NCBI GenBank assembly: GCA_943737045.1
Contig: CALSFV010000094.1
Location: forward strand, 134,501 to 198,500
Length of the DNA: 64,000 nt
DNA from: Parapristionchus giblindavisi
Taxonomy: Eukaryota; Nematoda; Chromadorea; Rhabditida; Diplogasteridae
Direction of reading: 5' to 3'
The notes below the pieces were generated by a model. It was not told where the DNA came from and did no database searches. It worked only from the letters and a program-made list of their open reading frames with translations. Numbering within the stretch: position 1 is the stretch's first letter; each line of letters begins with the position of its first letter. The position numbers were made by a program, and so were the translations under genes. This document shows, in pieces, positions 55,321 through 64,000 of the stretch.

Positions 55321-58300
55321 TGACGTCAAGTGACGAAGAAGACGTCGACGTCGTCAAAGTTGATTCAGAAGATGAATATGATAAAGGTATTCTTTATTTA
55401 CTTCTTTCTATCCATATACTTATCTTTATATCATTCTTTATTCTATTCAATCTTAATATATTCTCTATTACATTGTACAAGTATCTATTTATCTACTATC
55501 TACCACTATTCATTCTTCTTCTCTATTATAAGATCTTCATCATTCAATTCCATCATCAATCATATCATAATCCCTTCTTCTTCATTATATTTTATCTTAT
55601 TGGTTGTTTCTTAATAAGAGTAAAAGAAGATCTAAATATTCTTACTAATCTTCATCATCTCTATCACTATATTCCTTTGTATTCCTTATTCATATCCTAC
55701 TTTTCTTTATTCTTTTCCACTTTTAAACTCTCAAATATCTTATTCTTACTCTTATTGTTATCTATCTATCTATTATCACTATCCATTTATTAATTCATTT
55801 CTATTATAGATAATGTAATAGAGAGAGAATCAGTCCAATCATCATATTCTCTTCCTTCCTACGAGGTTAATAATAATAATAATAATTTATCGATTCTTGA
55901 ACAAGAGAAAATAACGGTATTCTGTAAATAATAAATAATGAATAAAATATGAAGAACGACGAAAATGCTGCGATATCTAGATCACAGCTTTGATGCTATT
56001 ACGAAAGACTGCGGGGTTGGGCGAATTTACAATAGATGAATCAAGAGTATTCCATTTATTAACAATTCTATTAGACAAGAAATATCTAAATCTACGACTG
56101 GAAATCCTATGAAAGAGTAGCTTTTGGGGGTGTCCACGGTTTCTGTGGAGTGAATTGGAGAAAAGGAACATTTTGCGGGGGTCAGGAACATTTTGCGGGG
56201 GTCAGGAACATTTTGCGGGGGTCGAGGTTGCTTATTCACATTTTATATTTATTTATTAGAATTCATTGGAGTATCTTTGTTTGTACGGAACGAATATATA
56301 ATCCATAGTTGTCATTTATTGTGTAAGATCACTTTGACCTCTATATACTATTATTATGATAGGGTTACTGTAGTTATTCGATGAGAATAGATGAATATGG
56401 ATATGGATATAATGTGATTAATATGATATATTGTTGATTGAAAGGAATTAGATATTGTTTATATTATCTTTCTTTGATCTTCTCAATGAATGAATGGAGA
56501 TGTTTACACTATTCATTCATTCATCCTCCATACTGTTCATACTTATTCTCTACGCTTTTATTCTCAGAGATGAAAGAAGGAGAGGTAGAAGTTGAGGGAG
56601 AGGGAGAGAAAGGAGAGGTAGAGGGAGGGTAGGGAATACGGTAGTTGATTGTTGTCATGATGTCTCCTCCCCCTTTTGACTCCTCTATCTCCATCTCTAC
56701 TTCTACTTTATATGGTTTCATTCTTGGTTTATATGAGAATGTAAATGATATGAGTAAGAGATAAGTGATAAGAGAATGAAGAAAAGAAGGAGGAGGAGGA
56801 TAGTTTATATGGAATGAATGAATATGTTGATACTGTAGAATGAAGACAAAGGAAGATTAATGAATGAAAAGATGAAAGAAGTTTGTAATATGATATGATA
56901 GATGGATGGATGGATGGATGGCGGGAAAGGAGATGAGTAATCAATCATAGTATCAAGTATACTGTAAACTCTTCATCTATTCATTTCTTCTATCTATCTT
57001 TACATTCTTCTTCTTCCTTTCTCTTCTTATATTTATACTTTCTATTCTCTACTATTCCATCTTCCTTCTCAATCTCCTTTTTAAATCAAATGTACATCCA
57101 TTTTTTTAAAAGAATTAGTTTTCTTTTTGTCGATCATTTGGTATGAGAAGTGGAACCGAGATTTCGTTGAATGAGACAATGAGGAAGATGATGAGGGGAG
57201 GGGTACTGTAGATAGAGGAGGAGAGGGGTACTGTAGATGGAGGAGGGGAGGGGTACTGTAGGTAGAGGAGGGGAGGGGTACTGTAGATAGAGGAGGAGAG
57301 GGGTACTGTAGGTAGAGGAGGGGAGGGGTACTGTAGATAGAGGAGGAGAGGGGTACTGTAGTTAAGGAGGGGAGGGGTACTGTAGATAGAGGAGGAGAGG
57401 GGTACTGTAGGTAGAGGGGGAGAGGGGTACTGTAGATAGAGGAGAAGAGGGGTACTGTAGATAGAGGAGGAGAGGGGTACTGTAGGTAGAGGAGGGAGGG
57501 GTACTGTAGATAGAGGAGGAGAGGGGTACTGTAGATAGAGGAGGAGAGGGGTACTGTAGGTAGAGGAGGGGAGGGGTACTGTAGTTAGAGGAGGGGAGGG
57601 TACTGTAGGTAGAGAGTGTGTTCTTTAGGTATAGGTTGAATCATAAATTAGTATATCTATGATTATCATTATATTTTATAGGGAAGATGATACACAAATA
57701 TGATAATCTCATGTATCAATATATTCAATAATCATCTATCAATAATCAATCTATGATATTATTCAATTTATGATATCATTGTTATCATTTAGTATTTTTC
57801 ATTTTTTGATATAGAATCTAATTTGTTTATTTATAATAATATAATGATAATTGAGGATAAGACACTAACACCATCATCATCATCTTCTTCTTCTTCATCT
57901 ACATGTTCTCCTATTGAAGATAAAGAAAGAGATAGAAATAATATGAAATCATCAAAGAGAAGAAGAACTATATCACCTTCTACTAAACAAAAGAATATTA
58001 AGAAGATAGAAAAAGGAAGAATTACTCCACCAAGTATCATTTATTTATAGTATTCATAGTATTCATACACTCATACATGGGCGGCATTATCGGCAAGATC
58101 CCAGAATTAGCCAAAGTTCACTCAAACGTGTCATTTTTGCGTTCCACTCACAGATTTTAATTAGCAGAGGCAAAGATTGGCCACGTATGAATAAAATGAT
58201 CATTTCATATTTGAATATTGATATAATCAATATGATTATCACTAATAGATTAATGAATAGATCAATATAAAGGGCACAAATATATCTTCATTCTTCTCCT

Positions 58301-58939
58301 TCTCTACCTCTAAGTCTCTTTCCTCTCCCTCTCCCTTCTCTATCTCCTTCTCTACCTCTAAGTCCCTTTCCTCTCCCTCTCCCTTCTCTACCTCTAAGTC
58401 CCTTTCCTCTCCCTCTCCCTTCTCTACCTCTAAGTCCCTTTCCTCTCCCTCTCCCTTCTCTACCTCTAAGTCCCTTTCCTCTCCCTCTCCCTTCTCTACC
58501 TCTAAGTCCCTTTCCTCTCCCTCTCCCTTCTCTATCTCCAATCTCCCTACCTCTTTTTATCATTGTTTAAGAGACACATTCGCAACGCAGCAAAAGTTAC
58601 GTCTAGTGATAACCAACCAAAGGGCCTCCTTATCTCTCCCTCTCCTTCTCCCTCTCCCCTTCCCTCTCCTTCTCCCTCTCCCTCTAGTCTGACGTACCCT
58701 TATAATACGATGGACTGTGTACGTGTATCTTGTAAATGATCATTGATCTATTCATTGATATATATAGAATGAATATAATATGAATTAAGGATCATCATTT
58801 GATATTGGATTGAATGCATCATCATCATCATCATCATTATCTCCTCAATCTATTCAATATACTCCATCTCCTTCATCTATTCCTATATTCTCAACTGAAC
58901 ATGAATGGTTACATCAATTACATTTGAATGCTCTCACTG
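55321..58939 (+). CDS. Unrecognised Ser-rich nuclear-type protein, partial (3' end not found)
   Basis: Exon 1 (55321-55387) reads MTSSDEEDVDVVKVDSEDEY then DK, with a GT donor; the start directly follows CCATTGTAG. Exon 2 (from about 55810) continues in phase: NVIERESVQSSYSLPSYE, possibly on through an Asn run to LEQEKIT at 55916. A later exon (about 57817-58032) encodes [32 protein letters not shown], then a basic cluster KSSKRRRTISPSTKQKN and ITPP. It splices in phase to 58789-58939: RSSFDIGLNASSSSSSLSPQ, IPIFSTEHEWLHQLHLNALT. The acidic start, poly-Ser and KRRR nuclear-localisation-like motif suggest a nuclear regulator, but no domain is recognised. The junction between the exon ending about 55916 and that at 57817 is unresolved, so an exon may be missing. 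The gene probably continues beyond 58939 through long C/T-rich introns. Confidence 0.5.
55977..56171 (-). mobile_element. 5'-truncated LINE: C-terminal tail of a reverse transcriptase
   Basis: The minus-strand frame (64 codons, stop at 55979-55977) reads SLHRNRGHPQKLLFHRISSR then RFRYFLSNRIVNKWNTLDSS and IVNSPNPAVFRNSIKAVI. The order RGHxxKL, a basic stretch, YFxxRIVNxWNxL, IVNSP and FRNSIK is the conserved C-terminal end of non-LTR retrotransposon ORF2 proteins. Everything upstream of this tail is missing, so the copy is 5'-truncated as is typical of LINEs. Its 5' border coincides with a 20-bp tandem repeat (56164-56223). It lies inside a long intron of the unrecognised gene, in antisense orientation. 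Confidence 0.88.
56164..56223. repeat. 20-bp tandem repeat, three copies, at the LINE 5' border
   Basis: Three exact 20-bp units, AGGAACATTTTGCGGGGGTC, directly adjacent to and partly overlapping the start of the truncated LINE frame. G-rich in an AT-rich context. Confidence 0.95.
57195..57614. repeat. 25-bp minisatellite built on GGTACTGTAG (17 copies)
   Basis: Seventeen GGTACTGTAG cores spaced about 25 bp apart, separated by purine-rich GATAGAGGAGGAGAGG or GGTAGAGGAGGGGAGG variants. All cores are in the same orientation. Lies in an intron or intergenic part of the 55-59 kb gene region. The core is the TACNGTA motif found singly in many introns of the window. Confidence 0.96.
58072..58189. 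mobile_element. MITE, CATACATG/CACGTATG ends
   Basis: 118 bp from CATACATGGGCGGC to GGCCACGTATG, in an intron of the unrecognised gene. The left end matches the element at 53988 (CATACATGGGCG) and the right end, read on the minus strand, matches the element at 54659 (CATACGTG, TTTGCC, AATTAAAAT). No clear target duplication. Confidence 0.8.
58296..58545. repeat. 36-bp pyrimidine-rich tandem repeat
   Basis: Six to seven copies of a 36-bp unit containing CTCTAAGTCCCTTTCC and CTCTCCCTTC. On the minus strand it is open in two frames; one gives the 12-residue repeat EVEKGEGEERDL. Open frames are expected in a repeat whose unit is a multiple of three, so coding is not inferred. Confidence 0.95.
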
Positions 58940-60576
58940 GTTAGTTTATCTATCTCTTTATAATGAATAAGAGAAAGTATATCAAGTCGATATCATCAAT
59001 GATACTCTCTCTCGACCAATCACTTTTTTGGTCTACCCCATGTCATGAATAGAGAGAAGTGATAGAGGGAGAGAGAGAGAGTGATAGACTTGAGCAGAAT
59101 GAGTAGTTAGTTATAAGTGTGGTATGATTCAATTGAATCAATGATATCTATTCATTCAATCCTTGTTCTCTTCATCAATTCATTCATTTTCTTCACATAC
59201 TTTTGTCTTTCTAATCATCCTCAGTCTTTCCTTTCTTCTAATCCTTTAACGAAAGGACCAAGTAGTCTCCTCTCTCCCTCTCCCCCCTCCTTCTCTCCCC
59301 CTCCCCTCTCTCCTCTCTCCCCTCTTCTCTTCCTCTCCCATACCAACATCTTCATTCATTCGTTCTTCATCTACAACTATCATTTTTCTATTCCTCTTAT
59401 TTCATTTCAAAGTAGGACGAATAAGCGAGAAAAGATTAGACAAGTATAGAAGTTCTTTAAACCAATCTCTCTTCCCCTCCTCTCTCCCCCCCCCCCCCCT
59501 CTACTCTCCTCTCTCCTCCTTCTTCTCCCCCATCCTCTTCTCATTTAACTTTTTGCTTCTTCTCTCGTTACAATCGTATTCGTTAATGAATGTAGGCAAT
59601 GTAGAGTATTCTGATTAAAGAATCAATTCCATATTCTCCCTCTTCATCTCTCCCACTCATATCTTCTTCATATCTATCCATGTTAATCTACCTGATATAC
59701 TTGATATAGTTGATTCAATCCTTCAATCCATACTATCTCTTCATTCTACTTTTACCGAGTCCATACTTTCAATCTACATCCCTCCCTCTCCCTCTCCCTC
59801 TCCCTCTCCCTCTCCCTTTACTCTTCATTTCATCTTCACTTTATTTGACAGATGTGATTGGCAACAATGTTATCACTAAAGTATTCTTTCCTTTCATTTT
59901 CCTCTTTTACTCTCATTTCTTCTTCATATGATCTATATCCATCTACAGTATCTATTCATTCATCTCATCAATGTATATAGAGGGAGAGGGAGAAGGAGGG
60001 GGAGAGGGGGGGGGGGGGTAATCATGGAGTCTATCCATTATATCTTCTTCTTCTATTCTCTTGAATGATGAATAACAAAGGGACATTATAGGTAGTATAA
60101 TCTATATCTAATTGAGTATTTCATAAGTGTATTCAAGTTGATAGTGAACCATAATAACCTCTTTCTTCTCTTTCACTCTAATCATATTCTCTATATCTAC
60201 CGTAATCTCATAGTTGTTCATTCATTCCTTCTATTCATTAACTACAAATAGAATAGATTACTCTTTCTCTCTTACTAATCATCAAAAAGCATAGAGGATA
60301 TAGATATAAGTATGAATATAATCATCTTCTATCCTTATAACTTATCCTTTCATTCTCTATTTATATCCAATAAATGATACTATGAATGTTGCGAAAAGAG
60401 ATTCTCATCCTCTACATTCTAAACTCCCCCCCTCCCTCTTCCCCTCTCTCTCTCCCTCTCCCTCTTCCCCTCTCCTTCTTCTCCTTACAGTCTCCCTTTC
60501 CTTCTCCATTCACTAAATGCCTTCTCTTTGGCGCCTCTGAAGACGATGGGTGGAAATTTATGTCAAATTAGCCAAG

Positions 60577-61182
60577 TGTCCCTCTCCCTCTCCCTCTCCC
60601 TTTAACTGTCTCCTCTTCCCCTCCACAGTCTATAAATGTTGCCTTCTCTTCCTATCTGTCCTTTGTCCGAATAGAGAAAGAGCCAAGGAAGAAGGATATG
60701 TGGGTAGTAGATGGATAGAAGAGAGAGGGAGGGGGAAGAGGGAGAGGTAGAAGGGGGTACGATAATCACTATTCACCATCTATCGTAATGGTTCTTTTTT
60801 CTTCTTTCAATTGAATCAAAATAGACAATAGTATCGATTACTTGAAGTGAAGTGAATGTCTACATCTTTAAAGTGCTTTCCTCCCTCTCCCTCTCCCTCT
60901 CCCTTTAACTGTCTCCTCTTCCCCTCCACAGTCTATAAATGTTGCCTTCTCTTCCTATCTGTCCTTTGTCCGAATAGAGAAAGAGCCAAGGAAGAAGGAT
61001 ATGTGGGTAGTAGATGGATAGAAGAGAGAGGGAGGGGGAAGAGGGAGAGGTAGAAGGGGGTACGATAATCACTATTCACCATCTATCGTAATGGTTCTTT
61101 TTTCTTCTTTCAATTGAATCAAAATAGACAATAGTATCGATTACTTGAAGTGAAGTGAATGTCTACATCTTTAAAGTGCTTT
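60577..61182. repeat. 303-bp tandem duplication, two apparently identical copies
   Basis: The block starting CCCTCTCCCTTTAACTGTC after 60577 recurs at 60880, 303 bp downstream, including the unique strings TCTATAAATGTTGCC, GGATATGTGGGTAGTAG and ATCTATCGTAATGG. A third copy starts (CCTCCCTCTCCCT) and stops near 61190. No mismatch was noticed between the copies. Confidence 0.95.
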
Positions 61183-62013
61183 CCTCCCTCTCCCTATGCC
61201 TCTAGACTCGTTATCTGTTTCCCATTAACCTTGTCTGTGTCTCTCTTTCATCTTCTTCACCATCTATTCTTATCATTGATAATGATTAATCTATCAAATA
61301 TATTCATTATTGATAAAATATTAATAGATGTAGGTAGTGTAGATAGAAGATATGAGACCTACCCCTTTTTATATTCCTTCCCTTCCTTCTCCTCTTCTAC
61401 CTCCCTTCCGTTCTCTTCCTTTCAATCAATCAAATGGATAAGGATACTGTCTATTCTATTCTATTATATCAATTATCAATACCTCCCTATTTCTTACTTA
61501 TTCATATTCATATCACATACCATATCATTCATATCCTCTCTCCCTCATCTTCCTCCTCCTTCTCCTTCTTCTTCTTCTACATAGAAAGAGTTGTCTTCTT
61601 CTTCTCCATTTCATTTTCTACTCCTTTCTCCTTACACTTCTCTGATTTATGGTAATGTTCTCCCTCCCTTCCCCCCCCCCTCTCCCCTCCCTCTCCTCCT
61701 CCTCTCTCTCCTCCTCCCTCCTATGTACCTCTCATTTCCTCTCCTTCTTCTTTTCTCACAATGGATACACTATATAGAATGAAATAGGAAAGGATTAATA
61801 GTGAGAGATAGAAGGGGAAGGGGATAGATTCATTCTTATTCTCTTTATCTTCATCACTTACCGTACTATATATATGATTAATTATTGAATGAGTTGATAA
61901 TATCTTAATGAGTATCATTCTTCGTTCCTCTATTCATTCATATTATTCATTGAATAATCATAATGAATCTCTTATCAACCATTATCTCTCTATATATACA
62001 AATGAGAAGACTA

Positions 62014-62040
62014 GTATATATATATATATATATATATATC
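62014..62040. repeat. (TA)n microsatellite
   Basis: About 13 TA dinucleotides next to C/T-rich sequence. Confidence 0.9.
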
Positions 62041-63569
62041 CACTCCCTTCATCCATTCCTCCTCCTCCTCCTTCTCTTCCTCCTACTCTTCTTATCCCCA
62101 TATGTTTCTACTACTTGTACATCTTCCTCTTCTCCTTCATTTCTTCTCCTTCATTCCTTCTCTTCTCTCCTTCCTCTTTCTCTCATACAGTATTCCTTAC
62201 TCTATAGGTGGGAGTAGATAGATGAATGAAGGATGTTTCATCCATTTCTCTCCTTCCTCTTCTTCTCCTTTTCCATTCTCTTCGCTCTCATTTTTTGCCT
62301 TAGTTGATTGATGCGTGGACTGCTGGCCCATTCCCCCTTTCTATGTAAGGGAGAGAGGAGAAGGAGAGGGAGAGGGGGGGGGGAGGAGAGATTGGCATTC
62401 AATGTGTCCAACATGTAGACATATGCCTGTGTGTGAGAGATGAGAACTCCCTCCTGTTCATAGTAGAGAATGAGAAGAAGTCGTCATGCTTGATGTCCTT
62501 GAAAGGAGAGTTCTCCCCCCCCCCTCTCTTTCTCTCTTTCTCCCTCTCTCTTTCTCTCTCTCTCTCTCAGAGTGAGTTTATCAGAGTCATTGATCGGAGA
62601 GAAGTGAAAGAGCGCAGACACTTTTTATAAGCAGAAGAGAAGGAGAAGAAGAAGTGTTGCGATAGAAGAAGAAGAGAGAAAGAGAATGAGTGGTCGTTAT
62701 AGAGTTGAATGAGGAGGAATGAAGAGAGAGAGAGGAAGAGGGGAGAGGGGAGAGAGGGGGGAGAGACTTTGGGAGTCCTTTTCATTCTTTCCCATCTCAA
62801 TCCCTTCTCCTTCCTCTATCTCTCCTCTCTCTTCTCCTATTGCAACCACCCGGTTGTTCTCTTTCTCACCCTCTCTCCCTGCCCTTTCCATCTCTCCCTC
62901 TGCCCTTCTCTTCCTCTTCAGGGGGTCGTTTCTCATTGAAACAGTCTCAACCTTAGTCATCATTCTTCTATTCTTCTCTTCACCTTCTCCTTTCTCATTT
63001 ACCATCTAAGGGTGGTCTCTCACTTCCCCCTCTCATCTTCTCTCCCTCTCCCTCTCTCCCTATCCCTCTTCTACCACAATTGTACATCATAGGTTATCAT
63101 TCTGAACATGTTTCTTCTTCTTCTTCTTCTCTTCCTCAACGATAGAAAAGGAGTGCAATTACCCTTTGGACGTCTTTCCTCCCTCTCCCTCCTCTCCTCT
63201 ACGTCTCTATCCGTATGGGTGTACTCTGGTCGTCTGTTCACTCTCGTCTTCATCTTCTCTCTTCGAACGCAACATCGCAGACGTTTTTGCATGTGTCTAG
63301 TCGTCTGGGACTCTCTCCTCTCCTCCTCTCTATTGGAATAGAAGGAGAAGAGGATAGAAAGGGTAGATAAACTCCGCCTTTCCTTTATCAACCTCATCTT
63401 TCTACTTCTCTTACTTTTATTAATTATATTAATATATTATATCATGTTATGTACTTACATCACAGATTTTCTTCCTTCTTCTTTCTTCTTCATCATTTCA
63501 TTCATATTCATCGTCACTTTCAATATCCCCGAATGTCTGTCTACCTTTCTATACATATATATCTATAGA

Positions 63570-63665
63570 ATGTCTCCTCCCTCTCCCTCTCCCTCTCCCT
63601 CTCGCTCTCCCTCTCCCTCTAGAGTCTCTCCCCCTCCCTCTCTCTCTCCCTCTCCCTCTCCCTCT
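63570..63665. repeat. (CTCCCT)n simple repeat
   Basis: About 95 bp of CCCTCT units interrupted by CTCTAGAGTCTC. The same hexamer recurs at 59779-59818, 60577-60610 and 60880-60913. Confidence 0.93.
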
Positions 63666-64000
63666 CCTCCATTCTCCGTCTTCATTTTATAGCCCGTATC
63701 ACTTAGAATGGTGGTGCATAATGATTTGTGTATTGTATAGGTCTCTTCTCTTTCTCTCACATTGGAATAGATAGGATACATTAAGAGATGGAATGAAGGG
63801 AGAAGAGAGGAAATAGAAGGTGAATAGATGGAAGGGAAGGAGAAGAGGGATACATTATGGTGTCGTACATACAATTCTTATTCATTCCATTTATGATTAT
63901 TCATTGATCTAATGATAATCTCTTCATTCTATCATTCATATCTATCTATTCATTCATCAATATCTTCTTCATCCTTATCCCTTCTACTTCATACAATATA

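Larger units (their letters stand above)
58940..64000. other. 5-kb pyrimidine-rich region without a supportable gene
   Basis: Plus-strand C/T-rich tracts (CTCCCT, CCCTCTCC) with intervening AT-rich DNA and runs of C or G (for example 59487-59500, 60005-60018). Open frames on both strands are Ser/Pro/Leu/Phe-rich or Glu/Arg/Gly-rich and overlap each other, as such DNA forces. Probably long introns of the gene at 55.3-58.9 kb, or intergenic. No RNA gene seen. Confidence 0.5.

Noticed and set aside
55320..55793. 157-codon hydrophobic frame as a membrane protein
   Set aside because: The first 22 codons are a real-looking acidic exon, but the rest is T-rich intron read through a GT donor; the next exon joins in phase.
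58242..58563. Glu/Gly/Arg repeat proteins on the minus strand
   Set aside because: The 36-bp repeat unit is a multiple of three and stays open in more than one frame; no start context or exon structure.

Overview
The window is eukaryotic nuclear DNA. It is strongly AT-rich, and its genes are split by many very short GT-AG introns (mostly about 40-70 nt) with acceptors such as TATAG, TGTAG and TTCAG. The gene content is animal: phosphorylase kinase gamma, a WIP/verprolin-type WASP partner, a matrix metalloproteinase, and a TAF1 with two bromodomains. Stop codons are standard. I read it as a compact-genome metazoan (or very close relative). The species cannot be fixed; the acceptors lack the strict TTTTCAG of typical chromadorean nematodes.

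Layout. 0.5-7.9 kb (+): NAA15 (NatA auxiliary subunit), then PHKG. 8.2-24.8 kb (-): six genes head to tail, in transcription order metalloproteinase, WIP-like, MED11, two-finger C2H2 protein, COQ10, TAF1; the last four are separated by only about 170-245 nt. 27.4-38.5 kb (+): an ATP10-like P4-ATPase lipid flippase whose seventh exon is preceded by a 4.1-kb intron made almost entirely of a 76-bp minisatellite. 40.4-43.7 kb (+): PPTC7-like mitochondrial PP2C phosphatase, with a 1.45-kb hAT-like element in an intron. 44.1-45.1 kb (-): BCAS2/SPF27. 46.5-48.5 kb (-): GEN1-like XPG-family nuclease. 48.5-55.3 kb: gene-poor, with small transposon relics and C/T-rich low-complexity DNA. 55.3-58.9 kb (+): exons of an unrecognised Ser-rich acidic/basic protein. 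59-64 kb: pyrimidine-rich repeats with no supportable gene.

The genes do not form one pathway. They are housekeeping and signalling genes: N-terminal acetylation, glycogen breakdown control, TFIID and Mediator transcription, coenzyme Q handling, actin regulation, matrix proteolysis, lipid flipping, mitochondrial phosphatase, spliceosome, and junction/flap nuclease.

Most interesting observations: (1) every start codon I could place lies 0-8 nt after an acceptor-like AG, and four minus-strand genes are packed as an operon would be, which together suggest spliced-leader trans-splicing; (2) introns carry strand-specific GATCTTT and TTGATTGATT motifs that follow the direction of transcription; (3) a TACNGTA motif recurs in introns and is amplified in two unrelated tandem arrays; (4) a giant intronic minisatellite in the flippase gene; (5) transposon relics with readable ends, including a hAT-like element with a clean 8-bp target duplication, a 511-bp TA-flanked foldback element, a CATACATG/CATACGTG-ended family, and a LINE reverse-transcriptase tail. 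No tRNA, rRNA, CRISPR or prokaryotic features were found.
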